Numbered from the stretch's first letter, positions 11,113 through 23,458 are shown. The stretch: 64,000 bases of DNA from Pseudoneurospora amorphoporcata (GCA_033297205.1 MU859181.1:42497-106496), one strand, 5' to 3'. Numbers and translations are program-made. The notes: generated by a model from the letters alone, not told the origin.

Positions 11113-12238
11113 TGTATTGGTGTTCAGGTGTTCGAGATGGATATGGTAAGGAGGAAGGCTCGTAGACTAGGAGTTGAGCAATCGCCTGGCGAGGTTTGTT
11201 GATGGTGGTTTCGCCTTGCGGGAAAATGAGCAGAAGCCAGCTTTATACCCTACTGCCAGCTCTGTTGCTGATGGGGTCTTTTCTCTGCCCTCTCCTCCCT
11301 CTTTCACTTTTTCTGAGTCGAGTGTTGAAAGATAACAGTGTCGTAAAACGCGGACACGCTTCCACGTCTATATCATCACCTTTATTAGGTCTCGGGCCGA
11401 ACCCTGCCGTTGGATTTGAGGACAACGAAGATAGGTGGTACCATATGCCTGAGAGTGTACCATCGGAAGGAGATTTCGTTATATGACAGCGCTTGGTATT
11501 GCTTCGAGTCCCACATCCGACACCACCGTGGTGTTTATGCGCCTGGATATTTTTTGAAAACTTGTCAAAGCGGCCCTCAGGTTGGCTGGGGGACACTGCA
11601 GCGATTGTTGACTTAAGTACAAGAATGGAGTGCCATAACTTACCTGTTTCATGGTCGGGGACGCCGCTGTGGCTGATTATTCTACTGTTCTTCCCTTGGA
11701 AATGGATGTTTGGTCAAGGAAGGAAGACTTGAGATGACGGGGATTATCGCAGAGGAAGGCGCTATGATGTTTCTTCAGGGGGTCATGCATTGGGCTGCAG
11801 CGCTGTAACGGCGCCGATCTCGCTCCGTCCCCGGGGCACCTGCCATGCATGAGTGGACAGGCGGGATTGGGTACCTTAGGTGCCTCTACGGTTCAAGTTA
11901 GGTAGGTACCTAGGCCTCGATGTTCCGCATGTTTATTGCTTCCCAACTCCAGAACATCATCCAACCCGGAAAGGACCAAATACGATGGCTTCCACTCCTT
12001 CCCTGGTCAACTGTATTCGAATGCTCTCGACTGTTTACTTATCTTTCAGCAAAGACCCGTCCTGTAACCTCTACCCAGCTGGTTAAAAACTCGACCAAGA
12101 CCCCCCACGACAAACGCAAACGAACACCTTGACTTCTTTCTCGTCCTCCCCAACGCACCAGGCAAAACAAGAGACGCAAGACACCAACTCCCGGATCGAC
12201 GAGCGACCGACACAGTCACCAATCTAGCATTCGCTTTC
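11113..12238. other. Intergenic with one weak small ORF
   Basis: A frame from ATG 11226 to 11486 would give about 86 residues with a hydrophobic leader and a KR dipeptide followed by a polar tail, so a small secreted protein is conceivable, but there is no splice or family support. The rest shows nothing firm; 12,100-12,238 is probably the leader of the next (broken) gene. Confidence 0.3.
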
Positions 12239-13645
12239 ATGATGGCAGAGCCCCACAACACGCCGATGCCTGCAAGCACGCCAGTGCCAGCATCGGCTCC
12301 GCCGTCATCCTCCCCCTCGCCGCCCCTCCCTAGTCTGACCTCAAACGCTTCCATGATGACAATCCCGCTTCGACCGCCACAGCAGGACCCATCCATCAAA
12401 CGTCGACCCATGGTCCTCCATATAGGTGATTCCATCAGGTACAACCCCGCGACATATGCCTAGTTCAGTCAAGCATTCGAGGTTATCCGACCCAGTACGG
12501 CGGAGAGGGGACGAAGCGAGTTCGAAAATGCACTACAAGAGCAGCGATGGGGTGACTTCAGCGCCATATTCCGACCATTTTGGGGTACTGGTGGTGAGAT
12601 GGGCCGTTGGGACGCTGAGCTTCATTGACTTGCTGCCGACTTCGGTCAAGGTGTTTGCCAGTGCTGGTGCAGGCTTTGACTGGGCAGATACCAAACTTCT
12701 GGGAGAAAGAGGTGTGTGTGTGAGCAAACACGAGTCCAGGCTCACGGCGATAAAAATGTACATCATGCTAACGTTCGTGTTGCAGGCATAATCTATTGGA
12801 ACTCGGGCCTCGCCGCCGCTGAAGCTGTGGCCGACTTCGCTGTCGCAATGGTCATTTCAACCTTTCGACACCTGCCCTGGTGCATGGGTGCTGCAACCAT
12901 TCCATACTTCCTCTCGGCTTCCTCTTTTCCAGACGCCACGACCGCATCCATGGCCTCGACAGCCGGCAAGACCTTCCAGACATGCCATTTGCTCGCACCA
13001 GCTGTCTCACACAACCCGCGCAACCATGTTCTCGGTCTCGTAGGGTTTGGTAACATCGGCCAACAGATTGCTGCCAAACTCGGCCCATCGTTCGGCATGC
13101 GGATTGCATATCACGACGTCGTGCGCAAACCTGCCTCCCTGGAGTCATCCCTCGGGGCTACGTATCACTCCAGTCTAGGAAGCTTGTTGGCTGTGTCCGA
13201 CTGTGTGGTGCTTTGCACCCCTTCTCCAGCCGATGGCAAGCCTCTTATTACCACGGATGTACTGAAACACATCAAGAGAGGATAGAGGTTCGTGAATGTT
13301 GCACGGGGTAATCTGGTCAGTGAAGAAGCGCTGGCAGACGCCCTAGAGGACGGGAGGATCAGCGCCGCGGCATTGGGTGTGCATGGTGAGGGACCTAGGT
13401 TCAGCCCGAGGATGGTCAAGATGGCTTTGGGGGAACGCGATCTTTATGAAAGGAGCCCTCAAGCAGATGAAAGACCCAACTTCGACCACCCAGGAAGGGT
13501 AATGTTGACCTGCCATAATGCTGGGGGAACAGTCGAGACGCATATTGGCTTCGAGGAACTGAGCATGAGGAATATTATGGCGGTGCTTGGAGGACAGGAG
13601 GCCATTACCCCAGTCAACATGCACTATCTGAAGGCCACGGAGTAA
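12239..13645 (+). pseudogene. D-isomer-specific 2-hydroxyacid dehydrogenase, broken
   Basis: The intact relatives reduce 2-keto acids with NAD(P)H. The family is clear from GLVGFGNIGQQIAAKLG (Rossmann GxGxxG), VVLCTPSP, RFVNVARGNLV (substrate Arg) and the CHNAGG region (catalytic His). Breaks: in-frame TAG at 12461-12463; a one-base gain near 12,620-12,623 (GAGCTTCATTGAC) that moves the frame by +1; in-frame TAG at 13283-13285. A normal 74-nt intron (12712-12785, branch GCTAAC, phase 1) is preserved between the frameshift and the NAD-binding domain. In the ALGVHGEGPR stretch the usual acidic residues, including the Glu of the Arg-Glu-His relay, are Gly. Compared with relatives, an insertion sits near 12,900-12,990 and another near 13,440-13,490. 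A non-functional gene is the best reading; sequencing error cannot explain three breaks plus the missing Glu. Confidence 0.88.
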
Positions 13646-14237
13646 GAGAAGGGCATGGCAGTTTATAACCCTTTCTTCCTGTCTTTTCATCCTCATTGAC
13701 CTTGGTCCCCCGCATCTGGTCTCGGAAAAGAAAATACTGGCTTATTCCCAGATTGGGAGTTTGGAGTTGATAAACGACAAGACCATTTTATGTGCCTCCT
13801 TTTTTGGTCTTTCTCTCCCTGATAATTTTTTTTTTTTTTTTTTTTTTTTTTTCCTCTCCAGTTTTTTCCCTTGCAGTCATACTTCAACTTCTGGTCAACT
13901 GGACTATTCGGATCATGAAACATACACAGCGGAGCTAGCTATGACTACCTCTGCTGACGATAGTGGTCATGGTTGCGTCAGCAATGGCATATGGGATATC
14001 AGGAAGGCACCCCTGACGCCTAGGCGCTTGTTAGCAAGGATAAAGATTAGCTACACCCCGGGTTCTGTTGAACACCAACTTTCTCTTAGGTCACTACAAA
14101 AAGTAAGCACCCTTGCAATAATACGACATGTTCAACCCAAATGTTCATCTTTGCTTCCGAATGAGCCCAACCTCATGTCCTTACGTTGAGTCTGGTACAT
14201 TATCTCACAATTACTCTTGTTCAAGTCCGCTTACACC
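13646..14237. other. Intergenic with T27 tract
   Basis: A run of 27 T lies at 13826-13852. The frame from 13761 reads through it as poly-Phe and is not credible. Nothing else was recognised. Confidence 0.5.
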
Positions 14238-14940
14238 ATGGAAAACAGCACTTCAACACTCTGCGATATGTGCAAGCGTCTTTCACTGAAAGAGATGCAG
14301 GGCGACAAGACACAACTCATCAACCCAGCTACTTCGCGTTGAAGAAATCCGTCAAGAGAGGATGTCAGCTGTTTGAAGTTGTTGGTGAGCACTTATGGGT
14401 CAACCATGTTTGTATGGTGGCGTTCACTTTCCATGAATTTGACGAAGATGACAAGCTTGACAAAGAGGCTGACGAAAAGCTTGACGAAGAGCTTGAATTG
14501 CTGGCCCTCGAATTGCTCTAGTACAATGGAAGGACAGCCAGTACATGCCACCACCGAACCCACTGGCGATATTGAAACAGCTTTAAGGGGCCGAATGCGA
14601 TGGTTGAATAACCTCTTGAGCAACGCAAACCAGGGCCAAGAGAGGTTTTATGGCGATACATATTAGACATCTATACCGACGCAGCTGAGTATGGATGTTG
14701 GGGTCAGGGACTACAATTGGGCTAGAAATGCTGGGCTTCGGTATCGGGCAAAATCAAAGGCATGGAGGAAGTTGGCGACGTAGAGATAGTCGTTTTGGCC
14801 ATCGGCAATTGCTCAAACTCCGCTTGTTCACTATTTCAAGCATGATTTCTCCTTATTCACCATACCTTCCACGGTCGCTGAGAAAGTTCCAGGTTTCTAA
14901 AAAGCCACTTAGTGGTGATGTTTTCACGCCTGGCTAGAGG
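14238..14940 (+). pseudogene. Degraded HET-domain-type gene, N-terminal fragment
   Basis: From ATG 14238 the frame gives MENSTSTLCDMCKRLSL, with the CxxC and Leu pattern seen at the start of many fungal heterokaryon-incompatibility (HET) proteins. After about 25 codons it stops, and the neighbouring frame continues with HQPSYFALKKSVKRGCQL, which is the usual next block (SYFALKxSxxxGCxLC), implying a frameshift near 14,315-14,330. The second Cys of the usual GCxLC is Phe. Further fragments (GCWGQGLQL at about 14,690-14,715; an acidic stretch with VEIVVLAIG near 14,780-14,810) look like the region that follows in such proteins but lie in different frames. The HET domain itself is not seen. The family assignment is from memory of motif patterns and is tentative. 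Confidence 0.4.
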
Positions 14941-15279
14941 CTTTTACGTGGTAATGCACAACGAAGCAAGTTTTCGTAGACAACGTTCTGCTGGGCTTCA
15001 AGAAATATACAACTTACCCGACTTAGCGTATCTACCTAGAGGTATTTAGTTAAGGCACATGTACGCATCCAGATGCATGCATGCGCCGCTAGGTAGACAC
15101 TCTGTCCCTGTCTTACGATGGCTATGTTGGATTACACAGGAATGCTTGTGAATGAACGTCACAATTATCTGAATCTGTTGTTAGCCATGCTATACATATG
15201 GATCGTCAGGCAACAAACGCATCAATTTCTTTTAACGTTGTATCCCCTTCAGCTGTCCACACAGTGGTTATCACCCATC

Positions 15280-16202
15280 ATGGACTACTCCGACTCGACT
15301 TCAACTTTTAATCTTGACCTCGACCATCCGACATACTATTCATTGCCAGAACCCATTGAGTTCCGGACTTTCAAGCCGCTACATAACACCATGGATACAG
15401 ATTCGCACACATCCGAAAGGTATGAGTATCTACTAGTGGATTCTGGTGACCAAAAAAATAGGTATTGACCGCTCCGCCCGGCCAAAGTCCGCATATGGAT
15501 CATTCCGACTACCTACGAGACGAGAGACCGCGCAGCTTCCGGAGGCATTTCACCGACATCAAACCTTCAGGCGCCCTCCGAATCGGCCACATCAAACCGC
15601 TGTCACTCCAGCCCAAACGCTCGACCAGCAATCCACAAAGCCGGGCATCTGACAGCATTCTAAACTACAACAAATCTCTTCAAGATGGCAACGAAAACAT
15701 CAACGACACACACAAAATTCTCAACAGCCCAACCACCCTTCTCCCTCCAACCAGCAGCACGACCACCGGCACCAACTCAACCACCCCTGACGAGCCGACT
15801 CACCCCAGCCTTAGTAGCACAACAACCAACACCCTCACCCGCGCGGACATGATCCGCCACATCCAACTCAAAAAGTTTCTCGAAGCATTCATCCGCCGTC
15901 GCAAGAACCTGAAAACCGAACTCGAAGACCGCCTCCGCTTACTCAAGCAAGAAGCCAAGAACAACCGACGGAGAAGACAGAACGTCTTCTTCTACCCTTC
16001 GGCGGCTACGGCGGCTGCGAATGACAGCAATAGCAACATGAGTGGAAACGGAATGCTAGATTTGCAGAAGGAGCAAAGGATCGATGGGCTGGTGGAGGAG
16101 AGGATCCGGCTGGCGCATGAAACGTATGAGCAGCAGTTGAGTTTGTTGATCAATGAGTTTGCGGTGATGGGGTTGAGCGAGGAGGTTTTGAGGGTTATTT
16201 AG
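15280..16202 (+). CDS. Basic coiled-coil protein, unknown function
   Basis: The C-terminal part (to TAG-free end at 16202) is clearly coding: a Ser/Thr/Asn-rich middle, then a basic helical stretch (MIRHIQLKKFLEAFIRRRKN and following Lys/Arg/Glu repeats, about 15,850-15,980) and a second helix near the end, suggesting a coiled coil. Two models fit. Model A: start ATG 15495, single exon, 235 residues. Model B: exon 15280-15419 plus 15536-16202 in phase 2 (donor GTATGA at 15420, acceptor CGCAG at 15531-15535), 268 residues, with an acidic Asp/Tyr-rich N-terminus. The consensus donor favours B, the weak branch site does not. I recognise no family. Confidence 0.6.
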
Positions 16203-17849
16203 AGGGATGTTGGTGGTGTGTTTTGTGATGGGGCTTTTTTTGCTGCGGGTATTCCTTTTCATCGAATGTTTCTCTTGGTGCACGTGATATTGGAGGACTA
16301 CATCATGTCGACGGGCATCCGGTGTTTTCTCCTTTCTGATATTGTGGAGGGGTGGGGGTGGTGGTGAGGCGGTCAACAGCTGCCATCATGAGTTGGGGTT
16401 TGGCTTGCGGGTGTGGTGGCTATTGTGAAGTTGTCCTTCGTTTTGATGGACCGGCTTTTCTCAAACCTTCATCCGGATCATCACTCTTTTCTTACAATGT
16501 GGTCCATGGGTTTTGAGTCCGTTCGAGTAATGTGCTGCATTTTGTGCCGCTGAACTCGTTATTTGGCCTATTACCAACCTATCCCTTTGTTATCCTCATG
16601 TCAAATGTCCGCTCCGGTAAGACCCAAAACGCAACTTCCTTTGGTTCTTGGTTCACGATGTACCGGCCTTGCAGACGCCAAGACCGAGCGGTAGTTCTTC
16701 AGCTTATCCGTCTGTCACCCTGACAGGACACTCAAAGGTCAGCATTTTAAGGACGTCTATGGCGCTTTCCGGTCACCTGCGCCGCCTACAGATTTTAGAG
16801 CTCTAGATTCCCGGGAATAAGCCCGACGGTAGTTCACGTTGTTGGTCAGTGTCAAGGGCCGTCTTTGTCGGACATGCGGCCCGGAAAGGAGGGTCGTGAC
16901 TTCTCTCAATCTACGCAGCCCGGCCTGTTGGGCTGTTGCCAAATGTCTCACCTCACACCTTCGTTGGCCAGCCATGTCCGCCATCTATCTTCTGACAGTG
17001 CCTCAAACGGCAATGAAGAATGCGGGGCCATAGGTACCGCGACTGTAAGCCAAGGAAAGCCACATGGTTGGACGCATCGTGTGTGCCTCCCAGCCATTCC
17101 TCTAGTATGGGAGGAGTCTGGAAGGTGGACCTGCTTGTTTACTTGGATAGTTGGATTAGACGTTGAGACACTTTCCAGCTTTCCACGCAATTCATCGTTG
17201 ATGACGATTCAATTCTTACCAATTGATGGACAGGGGCGATGGGAAGTGTCAGAACCACTCCGTCACACCCTCGGTTCATTGGCTAATGTTCCTTCCACAA
17301 CATGCGAGCTTGAAGCATCTCGCACCTGATGGGCTGGCCCACTTCTGAGGCTCCTTGGGGGAACCAACGACATCAATCTTTCCTTAACGGGTAGGAGTTC
17401 CTACGGAGTGAACCATCATGGTTTCCGGACATTTTCCCACCCTCTTCCCCTATCACACAAACAAGGTGACGACGACCTTTCCAAGGAAGGATTAGACGAC
17501 ATTCACAATGGTTGCTTCCCGAGGCTTAAATACTTGGCAGCTCCGCCTTCCGGGACCGCGGTCTCAAACTCCATCTTTGTGTCTTAAACCGGTCATTGAG
17601 TGACATCAACTCACCTCCGCAATTCCCAAAGCAGACAGGCCACTACCCTACCACTTGACCTTATTAACCCGCTACCCCTCGCTTCCTGCCCTTTCTCTGC
17701 ATCAAAGGGCATCTCTTTAAACTCCCCTTACCCTATCTATCTAGCACAAACACATCGAACCATACCCTTGGGATATCTCCACAAGTAACGGAACTTGACG
17801 GTGACACTTGCCGATCACTCATTCAACAACAACTGCAACATCAACCAAA
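16203..17849. other. Long intergenic region without supported gene
   Basis: Frames at 16,865-17,329 (+) and 16,948-17,190 (-) lack domains, codon bias and splice sites. The 500 bases before 17850 are C/T- and A/C-rich, typical of a promoter and leader of the secreted-protein gene. Confidence 0.45.
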
Positions 17850-18512
17850 ATGGTTCACATCATACAAGCAACCCTCACCTTACTCGCTCTCCTCCTCACT
17901 CTCTCCACTGCGGCCCCCCTAATCCCCGCCTCCGCGCCCAAATCCGTCTTTTCCGGTCGCAGTTCCAGCAACCTCACCAGCAGAAGCTGGTCCGGCACCG
18001 GCCAAATCCGCACCCTCTGGGACGGAAGCAGCCACGACGACCTCGGCTGCCTCACGGCCTCCGGGCGCTGGACCACCGACGAGAACTCTTGCGGCACCTT
18101 TACCGCCGTGCGCAAAGATGGTGCCACGATAGGGGCTACGCAGTTCACGCTTACCAGTAAGGAGGCGGGCCCTTGCGAGATGCTGGGGACGACGCTTGTT
18201 TGTGAGAAGGGTAGGGGCGGATATAGCTTTGGGGTGTGTTCTTTCTCTTCTTGGTCATTTTCTGTTGTTTCGTGTCTGATGTAAGTGAGGTTGGAAGCCA
18301 TTCAACTGACAGCTGACAATTGTTATTGGTAGATCTGGCCTTTCCCGAACGGAGTTCCTGGAGTCGAGTGTCTGCGGTATGGACTGTATGGCTTGATGGC
18401 GAGCGTGCAGGGGGGACCGCCGGATGTGAATGCGAAGCCCTTGGATTTGCGGTTTACGTCGTATGTTGAGAAGGGAAAGTACGTGTGGTTGACGTGGAGT
18501 CCGAAGCTTTGA
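17850..18512 (+). CDS. Small secreted protein, conserved fungal type, unknown function
   Basis: Exons 17850-18233 and 18333-18512 join in phase 0 (99-nt intron, donor GTGTGT, branch GCTGAC, acceptor GGTAG) to encode 187 residues. The N-terminus is a classic signal peptide (hydrophobic LTLLALLLTLSTA, cleavage likely after Ala about residue 21-23). The mature part has the Cys in LGCLT, NSCGTF, GPCEM, LVCEK and VECLR, giving an odd number in this reading. Exon 2 encodes a conserved-looking stretch: IWPFPNGVPGVECLRYGLYG, then a Pro/Asp segment and KGKYVWLTW at the end. I have a sense of similar hypothetical secreted proteins in Sordariomycetes but no name or function. It probably acts outside the cell or in the wall. 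Confidence 0.82.
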
Positions 18513-19210
18513 ACAGGTACGGAGGTCGGGATCCTGGTGTTTGTGGTTGCTTGTTATACCTTCCCTGATGAAAACAGTTGCGCAACAAATCTAATCTCTT
18601 CGATATCGCAAGTGACTCAGCCATATAGGCAGGACCGAAGCATTATCTCTGTTTTGTCGCCCGTTTGTGACAGGTTCGTGGGCCGAAATGGCCTCTAGGA
18701 AGGTGCACTGGGCTAACTCTTGGAGGAAGGCAAAGTCAGGTCATCTTTGGGATTCCACCTAATACAGCGTGACCTTCCTCCGCTCAGATCTTCCATTGCC
18801 TCCTGCCCGTGGAGCAAAACCTTCCTTGCCGGAACCATTCAGACTCGCGCTTCATTCCCCGCCCAGATTGGTCCTTAATCTCTGGTCGCTTTCATCGGAA
18901 TCATATCGTTGACTCTCCCAAGCTTCTCTTAAATCATCACTTGTTCGACAACACATCGACTACCCGCATTCGGCATATTAAACGTTCTTCAGCCTGATTG
19001 CTCGTTTTGGATCCCGATTTCTGAACCTCCAGCATCAATTCATCCAACATTGTGGCGCTAATTCCAACAGCCCGTCGGCCTCTTTTGTCGGTCTCCTGAA
19101 TCACTGCCCAAACTAGGACCAATTAGTCATGGACGCTATGAACTACTTTAGCTGAGATCATTGTGGGATTACTATTTTCTAAATGCTGACCAGTCTCTGT
19201 TGCAGATTCC
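18513..19210. other. Intergenic
   Basis: 3' region of the secreted-protein gene and the upstream side of a decaying gene; no supported feature. Confidence 0.45.
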
Positions 19211-20044
19211 ATGATGGGCGATAATATAGGCCCCAGTTGGGTCGGCCCAAATGTAACCACCATGATTCCCACCCACGAATTTATAAAAATGAGGGATAGA
19301 GAAGCCAGAATAAAATGGCATAGGCTTCTTGAAGCCAGCGCCATGGATTCATTATCGGCCTTGAAGATCCCCGTTGTGCTAGTAGTCCTTGCTGCCACTT
19401 CTGGCGGTGGTCCAGAAGTACTAAACCGAGCTATGGATCGCATCAAGCATCCCGGGCTCTTTGACGGTTTGGACCTCGAAAAGGCTCTAAAGTTCGTTAA
19501 AGACACAATCGTGCCGAGCAACATGCCAAGTGATAATCATCACTTCTCCTTACTATCTCTCCCTTTCAGCTATTCACAAACGTTGCTCAGGCTTTACGTC
19601 ATCGGTTTCCCGAATTTGACTCTGTACAAGCTGATGGCTTCTCCGTGCATGATCCAGCTTGACCTTGACTACGAGATGAGGGCTTACGCCAAAAGCAGGT
19701 TCAACGACTAGTGGAGTTTCATTGCCGAAGGGCCATGGACAAATGATCTCGTCAGGGACCATATCTATGAGACACATAGCGTTTACAAATATCGACTTCC
19801 CAATTTTCCGGATGCTGGGGATAACGAATTGTTCAGGGATGGTCCCTACAGCAGAATCGATATTCAGGAATGGCTCGACTCTAAAGCTTACCTAAGGCTA
19901 GACAAGTCCGGCGCCGGCATGGACTCCGACAACCACGCCACGCTTCAGGACGGGCTACTCGACGTGTTTGGATCTCTTTCCCTGGGCACAGATGGCGATA
20001 ATAGCGATAGTGGTGACAATGGAGGACCCATGGATACTTCCTAA
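19211..20044 (+). pseudogene. Unknown gene interrupted by TAG and a probable frameshift
   Basis: One frame is open from ATG 19211 to TAG at 19709-19711 and then again, in the same frame, to TAA at 20042-20044, with a coding-like acidic end (WSFIAEGPWTNDLV through GLLDVFGSLSLGTDGDNSD). Between about 19,570 and 19,660 another frame looks more coding-like (FPEFDSVQADGFSVHDPA) and directly follows a good acceptor (CTCCCTTTCAG, ending 19570), so an intron plus a one-base frameshift near 19,660 is likely. Together with the TAG this points to a gene in decay. No family was recognised. It could instead be a misread gene with an unusual intron. Confidence 0.45.
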
Positions 20045-20505
20045 ATCATTGTAAGTAACTCAAGGTCCCGATAACCTGATCTGAGATCAAAAACCGTAAA
20101 CTGACATGTCAGGGTCTAAGATTCCAACACAGGGTACAAGGGTAGTAGGGAGCGGCTGGTTCGCCCAAGATACATTCACACGCACATCACGTCCGAGTCT
20201 CCACCTAGTCTACTAGACTTCTTGGGCCAGAGAAGCATTTCCAGCCAGCTAGCAGTCAAAATAAGACCGACCAAGCGTGACTATGTCAGTTCGAGGTGGA
20301 TCAATGGTTGTTAAATATCCATCGGTTATGGCGGACACTCGCACAAGGAAGACGAGGCTGGGAGGATAGCGAAGGTGGCAATCGACGTGATGGTTGGTTA
20401 CATTCCATGAAGCGGTTTAGTTGCTTTCTTGCCCTTGTATGGTAGCAGAGCATCATACTTGATATCGACGGCATAGTTGTTTACATCAGGCTTGATTGTT
20501 TTTTA

Positions 20506-20548
20506 CAATGACCAAGTTTTTTTCAATGACCAAGTTTTTTTCAATGAC
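20506..20548 (+). repeat. 18-bp tandem repeat
   Basis: About 2.5 copies of CAATGACCAAGTTTTTTT in direct repeat. Confidence 0.85.
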
Positions 20549-20767
20549 CCTAAAGATGATTAGATATGGCGATGTACTCTTTACGAGAAACCACCTCGTT
20601 ACATGCACTTTATTTTTGCCAAGGTAAGCATATGTACTTGGTGGGGGCGGGCGGCTGTCAGGGGCATGTGGCACAGTTCCTATTAGAAACCACCGTAAAA
20701 AGTCACGGCTTACACTATGCAAGGCGATTTTAGCTCCCTCTTAGCTGCATATGCAGCATCTCTCCAA

Positions 20768-20936
20768 TACCGCTTTTACTCATTCAAACCAGATTTATCC
20801 CCCACACTGTTTTAGCCAATTACATTTGCAGGGGGACCTTCACGCCACGCCTCAACGGGGCATGCAGGCCTTAGCATAAGATATAATTGGTCGCGACCGG
20901 GGGAGATAAATCCGGTTTGAATGAGTAAAAGCGGTA
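20768..20936. mobile_element. Foldback element, MITE-like
   Basis: Arms of about 36 bp (20768-20803 and 20900-20936) are inverted repeats: TACCGCTTTTACTCATTC on the left and GAATGAGTAAAAGCGGTA on the right, continuing inward with a few mismatches. Both ends carry TA, as expected for a Tc1/mariner-type TA target duplication. The 95-bp centre has no coding capacity. Confidence 0.6.
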
Positions 20937-22377
20937 GATTCACCTATAATCCAACATGACCTATAGAGCATATCTGATACATAGTTGAGTAGTGTAGAAG
21001 CAGTAGAGGAGAAATCTCGATTTGGTGGTGCCGGATGGCGGATGCTGCAGTTCGGTTTCTTTACCCAAAGAATGCAAGGGGGAAGTGGTGTAAGGTGTCG
21101 TAAAGGGAGCATCCCGAGCAGCGGCAGAGAACCAGTTCCAATCTTGTGCCAGAGATTCTTGGCCGAGTACGCGATTCTGGTCCATTCCTAGCATGATCTG
21201 ATATTAATGCAGAGATTTTGTGCATCCATCCTATGAATGGCCCAGGACATGACAAGACGGAGGACAATCCAACCCCTGAAAGTTCGTTAGTTTGGTACTC
21301 AGAGCAGGCACTTTGCTCCTCCAAGTTGGTCAAGTAAGATCTGACGGCGGGTCACCATCGTGAATGGTGTCTAAGGTGGTAAATAGATGGGGCGATGAAG
21401 TGGTCGATGTGCCCGTGTTCGAAGTGTCGTCTTCGTCTTTGCAGTGCAATGGCCTCCAAAGCCAATCAATCCCCCTTTTTCTCATTCCAGTGGGATTTAT
21501 CTCCCCGTAGTGAGTTGATGCGGGCCACAATCGACAGCCTTGCCAACTGTGTTGGCCTCTGCTTGTTTTGACCTTAGCGCTGGTTGGGGGTTCGACTGTA
21601 AGCAGGGTTCAAAATCACTCCGACGGCGATTTCAACAGAGGCTGTGGATGTCGTGATCAGTAGGATCCTGAAGCTAAGATTGCAGAAAGATGGAGGAAGA
21701 GAACTGGCGTTGCGGGGAAGGAAGAGAAATTGATGGTGGTCGGCCCTATCGGATTTCGTTCGTCCCATGCGCCTTCCAAGCGGCCCGAACCGTCCGTTAG
21801 TCCAGGAGACCAGGACAGTGCAATCCAATTACAATACGGGCACTGTGAGAGACCAGCAAGGTTCTCGCCCTGAAGATCCCCAGGCCCCTAAATTTTAGCA
21901 GTCAACTCAAAGGCTTCCGACTGCGTGACCTTACACTTGAATTACCAGGCTTTGAGAAGGGAAGATATGTGGGCAAAAAGACATAACTTAGGCTGTACGA
22001 CATGAATATTAGCTCTCCACCGTGTCCGAAGACATGCCTTAACGTCTACGTGTATTCCGTGGCTTGCTGACTATCCGGATTAGGGATGAAGCTCAGGTCA
22101 CCCCCACGGCGGGGATGCACAATGTCCGCCTCTGAGCTTATGGAAGTTGGTCGCAACCCCGCAGTTGACATAGCATGAAAGGCAGCAGCGGGCATGGGGA
22201 AGAGAGGAGGTGGAGGAGCATGCAGAAGGGCAGTATGTAAGCGACAATGGAACGACAAGCTCCTTGTCTCAATCGGTATTTCTTCTCTTCGCCCCACAAG
22301 AACCCCAATCATCGACTTAAACCTTGTTCTCACTCCGCTCCTGCCCCTGAAAAGGCACTTCAACATTCGCGGACAAA

Positions 22378-23458
22378 ATGGCACCTCCATCTATAATGTT
22401 CGGAGACATGGCAAGTCCCATTCCTGCTCCGGAGCCCACCGCCACTAAAGGCACCAGGAGCTTCATCTCCCATCCGGCTCAGGCTCCGGGATTCAGCCCC
22501 GGGCTGGATGGAGCCGTGAAGAAGGTGCCCGAGTCCCAGCTCCAGGAACTCAGCATGGGTCCCAACCCTCTGACGGGTATTCCAACATTCGTGAACCATC
22601 AATTGCACCGCGAGCACATCCTCCTGCACATGGCAGCTGTGTTCCGCAACTGGGCGCGCATGGGATACACCGAGGGCATATCCGGCCACATCAGCGTCCG
22701 CGACCCGGAGCATCCCGATTGCATCTGGATGAATCCGATCGGGAAGCATTTTGGGCTGATGAATGCGAGCGACATGGTTTGCTTGGAGAGTGATACTGGA
22801 AAGATTGTCGGTGGGAATCGGGTAGGTTGAACAGGTTCGCTTTGCCGGCTTCCACTCGATCTCTAACATCTCCCTGCGCCATTGACAGGCCCGCCCCGTA
22901 AACGCACCCGGTTATCACATTCACTCGCAGATCCACAAAGCCCGCCCAGACGTCCACGCAATCTGCCACGCTCACACCATCGCCGGCCGCGCCTGGTCCG
23001 CCTTCGGCAAGCCTCTTGACATGCTGCACCAGGATATCTGTGACCTGTATAACTCCATCGCCGTCGACTCTACCTACGGCGGCATCGTCACCGCCGCGGT
23101 GGAGGGACAGCGTATCGCTTCCGTCTTGGGGGAAAACTCCAAGGCCGCCATCTTGTTGAACCACGGACTTTTGACTGTTGGATCGACCGTGGATGAGGCT
23201 AGTTTCCTCTTTGGACTGCTCGATAGGAGCTGCGAGATTCAGCTTCGCGTGGAGGCTGCTTGTGCAGGGAATCCGGAGCTGAAGAAGAAGTTTGTACCGG
23301 ACGAGATGGCCTTGTTCAACTTTCGCATGGCGGGGGAAAAGAATTGGCTATATGCGGAGGCGCAGCCAGATATCGAGTATGAGATTGAGATGGCGGGCTG
23401 GAAGATCAGGCAAGGGTTGGCGACGATGACGGTGGATGGACGGGATGCAGATTGGTAA
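22378..23458 (+). CDS. Class II aldolase/adducin-domain protein
   Basis: Exons 22378-22821 and 22889-23458 join in phase 0 (67-nt intron, donor GTAGGT, acceptor TTGACAG) to give 337 residues. The class II aldolase/adducin fold is marked by GYTEGISGHISVRDPEHPD (about residues 99-117), the Zn-binding pair His175 and His177 in CHAHT, and a further His240 in LLNHGLL, the usual third ligand. Members are fuculose/rhamnulose aldolases, epimerases or decarboxylase-like proteins; fungal ones of this type are generally uncharacterised, so a metal-dependent lyase or epimerase role is as far as I go. The N-terminal 70 residues are a Pro-rich extension. Another ATG at 22396 is possible as start. Confidence 0.9.

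Larger units (their letters stand above)
20045..22377. other. Long gene-free region with a foldback element
   Basis: No supported coding sequence in 2.3 kb. It holds an 18-bp tandem repeat and a foldback element, listed separately, and at its right end the promoter and leader of the class II aldolase gene. Confidence 0.5.

Noticed and set aside
11243..11596. 117-codon minus-strand frame
   Set aside because: Composition not coding-like and mutually exclusive with the equally weak plus-strand frame at 11,226.
16865..17329. 154-codon frame as a gene
   Set aside because: No family, no codon bias, no introns, and it overlaps an antisense frame of equal quality.
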